Shown one piece after another: positions 1 through 8,157 of a stretch of 32,285 bases of DNA. The notes under the pieces are model-generated. The model was not told where the DNA came from and did not search any database. It was given only the letters and a program-made list of their open reading frames with translations. Both the position numbers and the translations under genes were made by a program. Position 1 is the stretch's first letter. Every line of letters starts with the position of its first letter. Source of the DNA: Pseudonocardiales bacterium (GTDB lineage Bacteria; Actinomycetota; Actinomycetes; Mycobacteriales; Jatrophihabitantaceae); the NCBI GenBank assembly GCA_025965875.1, contig JAOPWD010000013.1, positions 1 to 32,285 of the forward strand, given 5' to 3'.

Positions 1-1
1 C

Positions 2-1075
2 GGAATGCTGCTGGCCGATCACGGGGCCGAGGTGGTCCGCGTCGACAAGTTGCCTGGCCAGGGCGGCATGTTCGCCGGCCTGCCGGCCGGTCCGCTCGGG
101 CGCGGTCGGCGCTCGATCGGGCTTGACCTGCGTCGGCCGGGCGCGGCCGAGGTCGTGCTGCGTCTGGCCGAGCGCTCGGACTTCCTGATCGAGGGCTTCC
201 GGCCCGGCGTGGCCGAACGGCTCGGTGTCGGGCCTGACGCAACGCTCGCCCGCAACCGCAAGCTCGTCTACGGGCGGATGACGGGATGGGGCCAGGACGG
301 ACCGCTGGCCAGCACCGCCGGGCACGACATCACCTATCTGGCGATCTCCGGCCTGCTGCACGGCATCGGCCCGGCTGACGGTCCGCCCGTGCCGCCGATC
401 AACTACGTCGCGGACTTCGGCGGTGGGTCGATGTTCCTCGCTACCGGCCTGCTTGCCGCCCTGCTGCACGCCCGCGCGACCGGAGTTGGGCAGGTCGTCG
501 ACGCCGCGATGACCGAGGGCGCGGCCTACCTGAGTTCGATGACGCGCACCTTCCAGGCCGCCGGCGGCTGGCAGGACCAGCGCGGCGCCAACATGCTCGA
601 CGGCGGCGCCCCGAACTACCGCTGCTACGAGTGCTCGGACGGCCGCTACGTCGCCGTGGGCGCGCTCGAGCCTCAGTTCTGGGCCGCGCTGATCGGCGCT
701 CTCGGACTGGATGCCGACAGCACGCCGTCGCCGTACGACCCGGCGCAGTGGTCAGCCTGCGCGAGCCTGCTGGCGGCCACGTTCGCCACGAAGACCCGCG
801 ACGAGTGGGCGGCGATCTTCGAGCCGCTCGACGCGTGCGTCGCCCCGGTGCTGACCCTGGCCGAAGCGCCGGCGCACCCGCACAACGTGGCCCGCGGCTC
901 GTTCGTCGCAGTGGGCGACGCGACGCTGGCTGCACCCGCCCCTCGGTTCTCGGCGACGCCGGGCGCCACGACGGCGCTCACCGAGGTCGGCGCCGACACC
1001 GCCGCGCTGCTTGACGAGCTGAGCTTCACCGCGGCGGAACTCGACGAATTGCGCGCCGCCGCGGCCATTGCCTAA
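2..1075 (+). CDS. CaiB/BaiF family CoA-transferase / alpha-methylacyl-CoA racemase (5' end missing)
   Basis: Partial gene: the reading frame is open to the left edge, so the true start lies upstream, and the Met at position 5 is internal (it sits in the early conserved GMLLADHGAEVVRVDK stretch of this family). The visible 357 residues cover most of a class III CoA-transferase. They include the AEVVRVD strand, the FRPGVAERLG segment near residues 65-74, and VVDAAMTEG near 165-173, whose Asp (about 167) matches the catalytic aspartate that carries the acyl anhydride in CoA-transferases. SGLLHGIGP near 117 could supply the His used in racemases. The family either swaps CoA between carboxylic acids or epimerises 2-methylacyl-CoAs; I cannot tell which, though SGLLHGIGP slightly favours racemase. 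The stop codon overlaps on the opposite strand with the stop of a probable decayed gene. Confidence 0.85.
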   Translation, partial: GMLLADHGAEVVRVDKLPGQGGMFAGLPAGPLGRGRRSIGLDLRRPGAAEVVLRLAERSDFLIEGFRPGVAERLGVGPDATLARNRKLVYGRMTGWGQDGPLASTAGHDITYLAISGLLHGIGPADGPPVPPINYVADFGGGSMFLATGLLAALLHARATGVGQVVDAAMTEGAAYLSSMTRTFQAAGGWQDQRGANMLDGGAPNYRCYECSDGRYVAVGALEPQFWAALIGALGLDADSTPSPYDPAQWSACASLLAATFATKTRDEWAAIFEPLDACVAPVLTLAEAPAHPHNVARGSFVAVGDATLAAPAPRFSATPGATTALTEVGADTAALLDELSFTAAELDELRAAAAIA

Positions 1076-1305
1076 CGCGCCAGTTCGGCGAGATGGGGCA
1101 GCCATTCGCGCACGGCGGCTGGGTGCTCGCCGACGACCTCACGTCCCACGGTCACGGCGGAGGCACGGCCCCGGCATGGCGCAAGTGGGCAGCGGGCCGG
1201 ACAAGGGGACGCGACTGCTGCTCGGCCTGCTCAGCCTGGGCGCGGAACTCGTCCTGACGGTCGAGCCGGTGCAGGTCAATGGCGAGCCACTTGGGTGTGT
1301 GTCGT
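1072..1305 (-). pseudogene. Probable frameshifted gene remnant, unknown family
   Basis: Two minus-strand frames in this stretch look coding and join across a run of four C (plus strand, about 1169-1172). The upstream frame reads TPKWLAIDLHRLDRQDEFRA with strong GC third positions and stops near 1152. The downstream frame reads VTVGREVVGEHPAAVREW and ends LPHLAELAR-stop at 1072-1074. Adding one base to the homopolymer fuses them into a plausible soluble protein of about 75 residues. I see no credible start codon or ribosome site for the upstream part, so the 5' end also looks lost. I do not recognise the family. Alternatives are a sequencing error in a real gene, two tiny overlapping ORFs (the junction contains a GTGA overlap), or chance. 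Confidence 0.3.
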
Positions 1306-1351
1306 CGCGGAGATGCGGGAGCTACGGCATCTCGTCGGCTGACCGAACGCC

Positions 1352-1363
1352 TATCGTTACCCG
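1352..1363 (+). promoter_or_regulatory. Leaderless-type -10 element for the SDR gene
   Basis: TATCGT at 1352-1357 fits the actinobacterial TANNNT -10 pattern, and the GTG start follows after exactly six bases. This puts the expected transcription start at the first base of the gene. There is no Shine-Dalgarno motif and no clear -35 box. Confidence 0.45.
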
Positions 1364-2836
1364 GTGAGCGAACCCGACTACGCGGCACCGGCGCCCGGGC
1401 TGGACCCGGCCGAGCTGGCGCTGTGCCTTGAAGTCCTGGCGCAGGCCGAGAACCTGCCGCCCGAGCACCCTGATGCGGTCGCGATCCGACGCGCGACCGG
1501 CCGGATCTTCAAGATGGTGAAGCAGGCCCGTCGAGCGCAACGCCGCGATGCCATCTCCGCCGCCGACCGCGCCGTGGTGGCCGCGACCGCGACCGGTTCC
1601 GCGCAGCGCATCGATGACGAGACAGCCGGCATCCCGCTCGTCTCCACCGTGGCCGGCGCCCTCGCCGGTCATTTCGTGCGGCCCCGCCCTTGCTACATCT
1701 GCAAGCAGGATTACACCGACGTCGACGCGTTCTACCACCAGCTGTGCCCGTCCTGCTCAGCGATCAACCGCGGGCACCGCGACGCCCGCACCGACCTGAC
1801 CGGGCGGCGGGCGCTGCTGACCGGCGGACGGGCCAAGATCGGCATGTACATCGCGCTGCGGTTGCTGCGCGACGGTGCCCACACGACGATCACGACGCGC
1901 TTCCCCAACGACGCCGTGCGGCGGTTCACCGAACTGCCCGACAGCGCCGAGTGGATCCACCGGCTGCGCATCGTCGGCATCGACCTGCGCGACCCCGCTC
2001 AGGTCGTCGCGCTGGCCGACTCGGTTGCCGCGGCGGGGCCGCTGGACATCCTGATCAACAATGCCGCACAGACCGTGCGCCGCTCGCCGGGCGCGTACGC
2101 GCCGCTTGCCGCCGCGGAGTCCGACCCGCTGCCGGACGGGCCGTTGCCGGAGCTGCTCACGTTCGATCACGTCTCGGACGCGCATCCGATGTCGCTGGCC
2201 GGGTCGCTGTCCGAACATCCGCTGCCGCACCTGCCGGACACCCTCGACGGGCGGGAGATCTCGCGCCTGGCGGTGGTGGCCGGATCCGCGTCGTCAGATC
2301 GCATCGCCCGGTTCTCGGCCATCGACGCCGGCGGCCTGGTGCCGGATCTGCACACGAGCAACAGCTGGACCCAGCGCGTCGACGAGGTGGATGCGTTGGA
2401 GTTGCTCGAGGTGCAGCTGTGCAACATGACCGCGCCGTTCATCCTCGTCAGCCGGCTGCGGGCCGCGATGGCCGCCAGCCCCGCGCGCCGCAAGTACGTC
2501 GTCAACGTCTCCGCGATGGAAGGCGTGTTCAGCCGCGGCTACAAGGGTCCCGGGCATCCGCACACGAACATGGCCAAGGCCGCATTGAACATGCTGACCC
2601 GAACCAGCGCCGTGGAACTGCTCACCGACGGCATCCTGATGACGGCCGTCGACACCGGCTGGATCACCGACGAGCGGCCGCACTATACGAAGGCTCGGCT
2701 GGCCGACGAGGGGTTTCACGCGCCCCTCGACCTGGTGGACGGCGCGGCGCGGGTGTACGACCCCATCGTCCAGGGCGAGGCCGGCGTCGACCTGTACGGA
2801 TGCTTCCTGAAGGACTACGCCCGCGCCGAGTGGTGA
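1364..2836 (+). CDS. Zinc-ribbon SDR-family oxidoreductase, atypical catalytic site
   Basis: This 490-residue protein is roughly twice the usual SDR length. Residues 1-105 form a helical, Arg-rich N-terminal part. Cys110/Cys113 (CYIC) and Cys128/Cys131 (CPSC) look like a four-cysteine zinc site. A Rossmann fold then starts at LLTGGRAKIG (151-160), a diverged form of the TGxxxGxG dinucleotide loop, and ILINNAAQT near 230 is the SDR NNAG-like motif. NVSAMEG places the catalytic Ser at 383. The YxxxK pair is altered: HTNMAK gives Lys405, but the position four before it is Thr401, not Tyr. About 110 residues are inserted between NNAAQT and the Ser. Substrate unknown; it may be a redox enzyme using another acid or a non-catalytic binding protein. 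GTG start chosen because the protein begins naturally there and a -10 lies six bases upstream. It converges with the next gene, seven bases apart. Confidence 0.85.
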   Translation: MSEPDYAAPAPGLDPAELALCLEVLAQAENLPPEHPDAVAIRRATGRIFKMVKQARRAQRRDAISAADRAVVAATATGSAQRIDDETAGIPLVSTVAGALAGHFVRPRPCYICKQDYTDVDAFYHQLCPSCSAINRGHRDARTDLTGRRALLTGGRAKIGMYIALRLLRDGAHTTITTRFPNDAVRRFTELPDSAEWIHRLRIVGIDLRDPAQVVALADSVAAAGPLDILINNAAQTVRRSPGAYAPLAAAESDPLPDGPLPELLTFDHVSDAHPMSLAGSLSEHPLPHLPDTLDGREISRLAVVAGSASSDRIARFSAIDAGGLVPDLHTSNSWTQRVDEVDALELLEVQLCNMTAPFILVSRLRAAMAASPARRKYVVNVSAMEGVFSRGYKGPGHPHTNMAKAALNMLTRTSAVELLTDGILMTAVDTGWITDERPHYTKARLADEGFHAPLDLVDGAARVYDPIVQGEAGVDLYGCFLKDYARAEW

Positions 2837-2843
2837 CCGTTCG

Positions 2844-3158
2844 TCAGGGGGCGTACCCCAACGCGGTCGAGGCGGCCCGTCGGCGCATCGCCTCTTCGAA
2901 GAAGGCGGCTACCCGCGGCTGGGCCGACAGCGGGACGTCGAACGGCAAGGGCGCCATCATCACGTCGCTCAGCCGGGTGCCGAGGGTGTACTTCAGCACG
3001 TCGTTGCGGCGGCTCGGCTTGGCGTCGACGCTGATGTGGCATACGTGCCAGCGGCGGTTGATCATCGACGGCTTGTGGAACAGCTCGATGACGTTGCCCT
3101 CCAACACCAGGATGGAATCACCGAGGTTGATCTCGACACGCTCGTCCGCGGCTGCCAT
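2844..3158 (-). CDS. Small conserved-looking protein of unknown function
   Basis: This 104-residue soluble protein starts at an ATG preceded by AGGAG six bases upstream, a good ribosome site. The N-terminal half is beta-rich (VEINLGDSILVLEGNVIELF, then RRWHVCHISVDAK), and the C-terminal part is helical and basic (VAAFFEEAMRRRA). The alternation suggests a compact beta-barrel or PH-like fold, but that is an impression only. There is no signal peptide, membrane segment or catalytic motif. Third codon positions are GC-rich, as in real genes here. It converges with the SDR gene and diverges from the HipA-like kinase gene with about 100 bp between starts, so it may share a regulatory region with the latter. 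Confidence 0.7.
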   Translation of the reverse strand: MAAADERVEINLGDSILVLEGNVIELFHKPSMINRRWHVCHISVDAKPSRRNDVLKYTLGTRLSDVMMAPLPFDVPLSAQPRVAAFFEEAMRRRAASTALGYAP

Positions 3159-3245
3159 GAGGGCTCCTGTCGCCTGCGCGCGGCGAATCCACGGGCACGG
3201 CCGCCAGGATAGGACAGGTCATCTCGCCCGTCCGGGCTCGGACCG

Positions 3246-3259
3246 TAGGCTCGGGGACC
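3246..3259 (+). promoter_or_regulatory. Possible -10 element for the HipA-like gene
   Basis: TAGGCT at 3246-3251 fits TANNNT and lies eight bases before the GTG start, so the transcript would be leaderless or carry only a few untranslated bases. No obvious -35 box. It is the weakest of the leaderless cases in this window. Confidence 0.3.
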
Positions 3260-4096
3260 GTGCTGCCCGCCGTCACTGCCACCCGTTACGTCACCCCGCT
3301 ACGTGAAGGCGGGTCGCTGCCCGGACTGATGGAGGCCGACGATCTCGGCACGTACGTCGTGAAGTTCCACGGCGCCGGTCAGGGACGCAAGGCGCTCGTG
3401 GCCGAGGTGATCAGCGGCGTACTGGCCCGGGCGCTTGGGCTGCCCGTCCCTGCCCTGGTCACTGTCGAGGTGGACCCGGTCCTCGCCACGAACGAGCCCG
3501 ACCAGGAGGTGCAGGACCTGCTGCGCGCCAGCCCGGGCCGCAACCTGGGCGTCGATTTCCTGCCCGGGTCGCTCGACCTGGATGCCACCGCCTTCGAGCT
3601 CCCGGCTGGTTTCGCCGGCCGGGTGCTGTTGTTCGACGCCCTGGTCGGCAACGTCGACCGGTCCTGGCGCAACCCGAACATGCTGTTCTGGCACGGCTCG
3701 CCGTATCTCATCGACCACGGCGCCACCCTGACCTTCCACCACAACTGGGCCGCGCCGGAGAACGCGGCGAAGCCGTATGACGCCCTCGAGCACGCGCTGC
3801 TCGGATGCCTCCCGGACCTGGCGGCGGCCGAGGCAGCCTTTGCGCCTCTGCTGACGACCGAACTGCTGCGCAACGCCATCGATGCCGTGCCGGACGAGTG
3901 GCTGGTCGGCGAACCCGGCTTTGCCGACGCCCTCCTCCTCCGCGAGACGTACTTGGCGCGAATCTGGGCCCGATGGCAGATGCGCGGCGAGTGGCTACCC
4001 GATCTGCGCACCGTCGTCCGCGAGCACGGGATGCGCGAGCGCAGCACGCCACCACCCGGCGCTGGCCGGCCGGCCTGGGTACACGGTGCCCGATGA
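3260..4096 (+). CDS. HipA-family kinase-like protein
   Basis: This 278-residue protein resembles the short HipA-type (HipA_2) proteins, which have the kinase fold without the N-terminal domain of toxin HipA. Visible motifs: TYVVKFHGAGQGRKALVAEV near 30-50, with the likely ATP-contacting Lys in VKF; NVDRSWRNPNML at 131-142, matching the catalytic-loop pattern NxDR...NPN; and LIDHGATL at 150-157, the metal-binding Asp motif. All catalytic positions look intact. The last 25 residues are a Pro/Gly/Arg-rich tail and may be disordered. HipA itself phosphorylates glutamyl-tRNA synthetase; the target of this subfamily is not known to me. The stop overlaps the ATG of the DUF3037 gene (ATGA), a coupling that strongly suggests the two act together. 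No HipB-like DNA-binding antitoxin is adjacent. Confidence 0.8.
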   Translation: MLPAVTATRYVTPLREGGSLPGLMEADDLGTYVVKFHGAGQGRKALVAEVISGVLARALGLPVPALVTVEVDPVLATNEPDQEVQDLLRASPGRNLGVDFLPGSLDLDATAFELPAGFAGRVLLFDALVGNVDRSWRNPNMLFWHGSPYLIDHGATLTFHHNWAAPENAAKPYDALEHALLGCLPDLAAAEAAFAPLLTTELLRNAIDAVPDEWLVGEPGFADALLLRETYLARIWARWQMRGEWLPDLRTVVREHGMRERSTPPPGAGRPAWVHGAR

Positions 4097-4506
4097 CGGC
4101 GAACCTGGCCGGTGAGCTGCGGCATCCGTTCCAGTACGCGGTGCTGCGTCTTGTCCCCCGCGTCGAGCGGGGCGAGGCGATGAACGCCGGCGTGCTCGTC
4201 TACTGCCGGGCGTTGGACTATCTCGGCGCGCGAGTGCATCTCGACGCGGACCGGCTTCGCGCCCTGGACCCGTCCGCCGATGTCGACTCCATCTCGGCTG
4301 CGCTGCATGCCGCCGCCGACACCTGTGCTGCCGACGGCGACGGGGCGGCCGCGGAGGAGGAGATCGGCCGGCGATTCCGGTGGCTGACCGCACCGCGCAG
4401 CACCGTCGTCCAGCCGGGGCCGGTGCACACCGGCCTCACGACCGACCCGGCCGCGGAACTCGAGCGACTGCTCACCGTGCTGGTGCTGGCCGTCGAGCCT
4501 CTTTGA
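4093..4506 (+). CDS. DUF3037 family protein, partner of HipA-like kinase
   Basis: This 137-residue protein begins at an ATG overlapping the stop of the upstream kinase gene by four bases. The start FQYAVLRLVPRVERGEAMNAGVLVYC is characteristic of DUF3037: a YAVLRxVPxxxRGExxNxGV signature followed by a region with LDADRLRALDP (about 52-62). DUF3037 genes are known to sit beside HipA-like kinase genes, and the pair is often assumed to be a functional unit, but no activity is established as far as I know. There is no membrane segment or signal peptide. The C-terminal half (helical, EEEIGRRFRW, then PGPVHTGLTTDP near 113-124) is typical of the family. The role as regulator, adaptor or substrate is unknown. 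Confidence 0.8.
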   Translation: MTANLAGELRHPFQYAVLRLVPRVERGEAMNAGVLVYCRALDYLGARVHLDADRLRALDPSADVDSISAALHAAADTCAADGDGAAAEEEIGRRFRWLTAPRSTVVQPGPVHTGLTTDPAAELERLLTVLVLAVEPL

Positions 4507-4555
4507 CCCCGCCGGCGTCGCAATCTGGCGCTCCCAATGACGCTGACGGGGTCAA
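4503..4555. terminator. Bidirectional hairpin between convergent DUF3037 and ddl genes
   Basis: TTGACCCCG (4503-4511) pairs with CGGGGTCAA (4547-4555), and GCGTC (4515-4519) pairs with GACGC (4539-4543). A three-base internal mismatch and a 19-base loop complete the structure. It starts inside the DUF3037 stop codon and ends nine bases from the ddl stop. It lacks a U-tract, as is usual for actinobacterial terminators. Confidence 0.55.
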
Positions 4556-4563
4556 GGGCGGGA

Positions 4564-5640
4564 CTAGACCGCGCCGCGGCGGAGGGCGGCGGCGATCAGC
4601 CGGTCGACCAGCGTCGGGTAGTCGATGCCGGACGCGGCCCACATGCGCGGGAACATCGAGATCGGGGTGAAGCCCGGCATGGTGTTGATCTCGTTGACCA
4701 CGAGGCCACCGTCGGGTGTCACGAAGAAGTCGACGCGCGCGAGGCCGGCGCAGTCCAGGGCGGTGAATGCACGGCAGGCGGCGGCCTGCACCCGCAGCGT
4801 GACCTCAGGCGGGAGGAGGGCGGGGATGTCGAACTCGCAGGCGTCGTCGAGGTACTTGGCCTCGAAGTCGTACCAGTCGTGGCCCCGCACCAACCGGATC
4901 TCGGCCGGGACACTGGCCACCGGCCGGCCGTCCTCGCCTTCGAGCACGCCACACTCGATCTCACGGCCGACGACGCCGGCCTCGACGAGTGCCTTGTTGT
5001 CGTGCTCGAACGCCGTGGCCAGGGCGTCGGGCAAATCGGCCCAGTCGCTGACCTTCGTGATGCCGACGCTGGACCCGGCACGGGCAGGCTTGACGAACAC
5101 GGGCAGCCCAAGGTGCGCGAAGTCGACCGTCGAGACCGGATCACCGCGCTTCACGACCGCGTAGGTGCCCACTGGCAGCCCTTCGGCGTGCAGGAGTTTC
5201 TTGGTGAATTCCTTGTCCATCGCCGCCGCGCTGGCAAACACCCCGGGTCCGACGTAGGGCACCCCGGCCATCTCGAACAGCCCCTGGATTGTGCCGTCCT
5301 CGCCGAAGCGACCATGCAGGACGGGGAAGACCACGTCGACGGAGCCCAGGACCTGCACGCCCTCCCCCGGCTCCAGGGTGACGAGCCCACCGCCCGTCGG
5401 GTCACCGGGCAGGACCACCGACCTGCCCTTTTCGACCTCGGGCAGCGTGCGGCCGGTGATCTGCAGCGCGGCCGGGTCGGCGTCGGTCAGCACCCACGCG
5501 CCGGCGGGGGTGATCCCGATCGGGATCACGTCGTAGCGTTCAGGGTCCAGCGCGGCGAGCACACTGCCCGCGGAGACGACGGAGATGCCGTGCTCGCTGC
5601 TGCGCCCGCCGTAGATCACGGCCACTCTGATCCGTTCCAC
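4564..5640 (-). CDS. ddl: D-alanine--D-alanine ligase
   Basis: This enzyme joins two D-alanines with ATP to make the dipeptide for peptidoglycan precursors, in the cytoplasm. The 358 residues have the family's length and layout. The N-terminal Rossmann-like domain starts [20 protein letters not shown]. The ATP-grasp part has [16 protein letters not shown] near 185-200 with the ATP-binding Lys. The C-terminal metal site includes ARVDFFV and [18 protein letters not shown] near 315-332, where Glu and Asn bind magnesium. SSVG is the serine loop. The gene is last in the plsC-gpsA-ddl run, 11 bases after gpsA. The same gpsA-ddl neighbourhood occurs in mycobacteria. No truncation or missing catalytic residue is seen. 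Confidence 0.96.
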   Translation of the reverse strand: MERIRVAVIYGGRSSEHGISVVSAGSVLAALDPERYDVIPIGITPAGAWVLTDADPAALQITGRTLPEVEKGRSVVLPGDPTGGGLVTLEPGEGVQVLGSVDVVFPVLHGRFGEDGTIQGLFEMAGVPYVGPGVFASAAAMDKEFTKKLLHAEGLPVGTYAVVKRGDPVSTVDFAHLGLPVFVKPARAGSSVGITKVSDWADLPDALATAFEHDNKALVEAGVVGREIECGVLEGEDGRPVASVPAEIRLVRGHDWYDFEAKYLDDACEFDIPALLPPEVTLRVQAAACRAFTALDCAGLARVDFFVTPDGGLVVNEINTMPGFTPISMFPRMWAASGIDYPTLVDRLIAAALRRGAV

Positions 5641-5651
5641 GGGAGCCGACC

Positions 5652-6665
5652 CTACCGATGCGACTTTTCGCTGCGCACCGAGCGCGACATCAACCGTTCG
5701 AGCATGACCGGCGGAGTCATGCCACGGAAGCAGACCGCCTCGACGGCCTCGGTGATCGGGGTGTCGACGCCGTGGCGTTGGGCCAGTTCCAGCACCGAAC
5801 GGCAGGACTGCACCCCCTCGGCGATCTGGCCGCGGGTCGCTGCCCGCGCCTGCTCGAGCGACTCGCCGCGACCGAGCCGCTCGCCGAAGCTGCGGTTGCG
5901 CGAGAGCGGAGAGGCGCAGGTGGCCACCAGGTCGCCCAGGCCGGCCAGGCCGGCGAACGTCATCGGATCAGCCCCGAGTTGCAGGCCGAGCCGCGCCGTC
6001 TCGGCCAGCCCGCGCGTGATCAGCGAGGCCAGCGTGTTGTCCCCGAAGCCCATGCCTTGCGCGATACCGGCCGCCAGCGCGATGACGTTCTTGACCGCGC
6101 CGCCGAGTTCGCAGCCGATGACGTCGGTGTTCGTGTACGGCCGGAAGTACGGTGCTGTGCAGGCCTTCTGCACCTCGACCGCGCACGCCTCGTCGACGCA
6201 GGCGACGACGGTCGCGGTGGGTTGCTCCTGCGCGATCTCGCGCGCCAGGTTCGGGCCGGAGACAACCGCGATCCGCTCGAAACCCGCGTGGGCGACCTCG
6301 GCGATCACTTCGCTCATCCGCTTGGTGGTACCGAGCTCGACGCCCTTCATCAGGCTCACCAGCGTCGCCGCGGGCGGCAGCGCCGGCGCCCATTCGGCGA
6401 GGTTGGCGCGCAGCGTCTGGGACGGGATCGCGAACGCGACCAGTTCAGCGTCAGCCAGCGCCGCCGCGGCGTCGTGGGTCGCGTACAGCGATTCCGGCAG
6501 GTCGATGCCCGGCAGGTAGGCCCCGTTCTGATGCGCCAGGTTGATCTGCTGCGCCAGCTCCGGACGGCGCGCCCACAGCGTCACGTCGGTGCCGGCGTCA
6601 CTGAGGACCTTCGCGAACGCCGTGCCCCAGGTGCCCGCGCCGAGAACGGCCGCCTTGACCGTCAC
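5652..6665 (-). CDS. gpsA: Glycerol-3-phosphate dehydrogenase [NAD(P)+]
   Basis: It reduces dihydroxyacetone phosphate to sn-glycerol-3-phosphate, the backbone for phospholipids. The 337-residue protein opens with the Rossmann motif [11 protein letters not shown] (about 7-17). It also has VSLMKGVE near 104-111, [12 protein letters not shown] near 134-145, and [20 protein letters not shown] near 187-206, which carries the catalytic Lys (AVKN). GLGDLVATC and SRNRSFG in the C-terminal domain match the substrate-binding NR motif. The start overlaps the end of the acyltransferase gene by four bases. GpsA product is the natural substrate pool for glycerolipid acylation, so the coupling with a PlsC-like enzyme makes metabolic sense. 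The C-terminal tail is short and basic. Confidence 0.96.
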   Translation of the reverse strand: MTVKAAVLGAGTWGTAFAKVLSDAGTDVTLWARRPELAQQINLAHQNGAYLPGIDLPESLYATHDAAAALADAELVAFAIPSQTLRANLAEWAPALPPAATLVSLMKGVELGTTKRMSEVIAEVAHAGFERIAVVSGPNLAREIAQEQPTATVVACVDEACAVEVQKACTAPYFRPYTNTDVIGCELGGAVKNVIALAAGIAQGMGFGDNTLASLITRGLAETARLGLQLGADPMTFAGLAGLGDLVATCASPLSRNRSFGERLGRGESLEQARAATRGQIAEGVQSCRSVLELAQRHGVDTPITEAVEAVCFRGMTPPVMLERLMSRSVRSEKSHR

Positions 6666-7426
6666 GCGGCACCCTTTGACGGACGCTGAGTACGGGTCCA
6701 GCGGTACAGCTCGCCGGACGGGGCGGGGAGCTCGCGCAGCTCGGCGACGTCGTCGCGCAGCTGGCGCATCATGAGCTCGGTGACCTCACGCAGCACGACC
6801 CCGGTCAGCTTCTTGTCGCGATAGGCCGACAGGTCGATGGGCTTACCGATCGACAGCGTGTGTCGCGGTCGCGGGATCAGCCGGATCCGCTTGCGGTACA
6901 AGTCGAACGAGTCCTGAACTCCCCATTGGGCGACGGGGATCACCGGCACGTCCGTCGCCAGCAGCGCGAGCCGTGCGGCGCCGGTCTTGCCCGCCATGGG
7001 CCAGCCTTCCGGGTCGCGCGTGACGGTGCCCTCGGGGTGCAGCACGATCAATCGGCCGGCCTCGAGCGCGTCGACGGCTGCCCGCAGCGACTGGATCGCC
7101 TCGACCGAGCCCCGCTTGACCGGGATGTGCCCCATGCCGCGCATCGCCGCGCCGACGACGGGCACGTCGAATATCGACTCCTTCGCGAAGAACCGAGGTG
7201 TCCGGGCCGAATCGATGATCATCTTCGCGACCAGGAAAGGGTCGATGTGTGACACGTGGTTGACCACGATGATCACCGGACCGGTGGCGGGCATCCGCTC
7301 GAGGTTGCGGTACGTGCACCTGAACATCAGCGAGAACGGCCCGTACAAGACCAGCCACACGGTGCGCCAGGCAGCGCCCAGTTTCTCCCCGTGACCAGGG
7401 CTGCGCAGTTTCTCGAGCCTCGGCAC
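6662..7426 (-). CDS. plsC: PlsC-like 1-acylglycerol-3-phosphate acyltransferase
   Basis: This 254-residue membrane-associated acyltransferase transfers an acyl chain to lysophosphatidic acid or a similar acceptor. Motifs: NHVSHID at 56-62 is the catalytic HX4D box; FAKESIF near 79-85 and MGHIPVKR near 97-104 are the second acceptor-binding block; HPEGT near 129-133 is block [13 protein letters not shown] near 160-169 is block IV. A hydrophobic stretch ([13 protein letters not shown], about 23-35) likely anchors it. GTG start chosen because AGGGG lies about nine bases upstream and the basic N-terminus [12 protein letters not shown] follows. It is first gene of the plsC-gpsA-ddl operon and divergent from fbiD. 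The family is broad, so acceptor specificity is not proven. Confidence 0.88.
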   Translation of the reverse strand: MPRLEKLRSPGHGEKLGAAWRTVWLVLYGPFSLMFRCTYRNLERMPATGPVIIVVNHVSHIDPFLVAKMIIDSARTPRFFAKESIFDVPVVGAAMRGMGHIPVKRGSVEAIQSLRAAVDALEAGRLIVLHPEGTVTRDPEGWPMAGKTGAARLALLATDVPVIPVAQWGVQDSFDLYRKRIRLIPRPRHTLSIGKPIDLSAYRDKKLTGVVLREVTELMMRQLRDDVAELRELPAPSGELYRWTRTQRPSKGAA

Positions 7427-7506
7427 TGACGGTCCCCTCGCGTTCGGCTACATCGATCCCGGGAGCAGTCTGCCGTATGCCCGCTCCCGCGCCGTGCAGC
7501 CCTTCG

Positions 7507-7519
7507 TACACTTGGCCCA
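7507..7519 (+). promoter_or_regulatory. Leaderless-type -10 element for fbiD
   Basis: TACACT at 7507-7512 is close to the TATAAT consensus and is followed after seven bases by the GTG of fbiD. No Shine-Dalgarno sequence precedes the start. The element lies in the 93-bp divergent region shared with plsC. Confidence 0.5.
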
Positions 7520-8140
7520 GTGCGATGGACCGTCCTGATTCCGACCAAGTCACTGCCCGAGGCGAAATCACGCCTGCTCGGTGCCAGCGCCGACCCCGAG
7601 GCGCACGCCCGCCTGGTGCTAGCGATTCGCGCGGATACCATCGCCGCGGCACGTGCCGCCGCCGGCGTCGCGCGCGTGCTGATGGTCTCCGACAGGCCGG
7701 TGGTCGCCAATGGGGATCAGGTATTCGTCCAGTCCGAGCCAGGGCTCAACGCCGCACTGCGTGAGGGCGCCGCGCATGCCGCGTCTCGTTGGCCCACCGA
7801 CGGTATTGCTGCCCTCGTCGCCGACCTGCCCGCGCTTCGATCCGAGGAACTCGCCGCTGCTCTCGCCCTGGCCGCCGAGCACCCCCGTGCGTTCGTGCCC
7901 GACGCCCAGGGCACCGGGACGACGATGCTGACGGCCCTCGCCGGCCAGTCCCTGCGGCCGGCCTTCGGCGTCGGTTCCGCGGCACGGCACGCCAGGTCTG
8001 CGACCGAACTGGCGGCCGGGACGGGCCTGCGCAGCGACGTCGACACTGCGGCTGACCTACCCGCCGCGGTCGCTGCGGGTGTGGGCGCCGCGACCCAGGC
8101 CGCCCTCACCGAACGCGACGGGGCCTTACGTTCACCTTGA
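7520..8140 (+). CDS. fbiD: Phosphoenolpyruvate/2-phospho-L-lactate guanylyltransferase (coenzyme F420 synthesis)
   Basis: This cytoplasmic nucleotidyltransferase attaches GMP to phosphoenolpyruvate (mycobacterial FbiD) or 2-phospholactate (archaeal CofC), giving the donor for the F420 side chain. The 206-residue protein starts [17 protein letters not shown], the family's GTP-binding N-terminus with the Lys of IPxK. It continues with [23 protein letters not shown] (the DLP metal-binding motif, about 94-109) and [11 protein letters not shown] near 131-141. FGVGSAARH near 152-160 follows. All are typical CofC/FbiD features. The gene precedes ppk1 in M. tuberculosis as well. Its stop overlaps a TTG that could serve as an alternative ppk1 start. 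Presence implies F420-dependent redox chemistry elsewhere in the genome. Confidence 0.93.
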   Translation: MRWTVLIPTKSLPEAKSRLLGASADPEAHARLVLAIRADTIAAARAAAGVARVLMVSDRPVVANGDQVFVQSEPGLNAALREGAAHAASRWPTDGIAALVADLPALRSEELAAALALAAEHPRAFVPDAQGTGTTMLTALAGQSLRPAFGVGSAARHARSATELAAGTGLRSDVDTAADLPAAVAAGVGAATQAALTERDGALRSP

Positions 8141-8157
8141 CCGGTCATAATCACCCC
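8130..8157 (+). promoter_or_regulatory. ppk1 promoter: leaderless -10 plus PHO-box-like core
   Basis: CATAAT at 8146-8151 resembles TATAAT, and the ATG at 8158 follows after exactly six bases, placing the expected transcript start on the A of the ATG. GTTCACC at 8130-8136 matches the conserved core of the Streptomyces PhoP-binding repeat and lies just upstream of the -10, a fitting place for an activator. A second, weaker GGTCAT copy at 8143-8148 is out of the 11-base register. The operator reading is therefore tentative. Confidence 0.4.

Noticed and set aside
1923-1929. GTTCACC inside the SDR gene, and another at 25207 inside the first esterase gene
   Set aside because: Chance copies within coding sequence; they show that a single GTTCACC is not proof of a PhoP site.
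2844-3158. Idea that the small protein is a HipB-like antitoxin for the adjacent kinase
   Set aside because: It has no helix-turn-helix, is beta-rich, and is on the opposite strand.
4537-6519. Long plus-strand open frame opposite ddl and gpsA
   Set aside because: Antisense shadow: translation is His/Arg/Gly-rich with no domain, while the opposite strand holds two unmistakable enzymes. GC-rich genes commonly leave such frames open.
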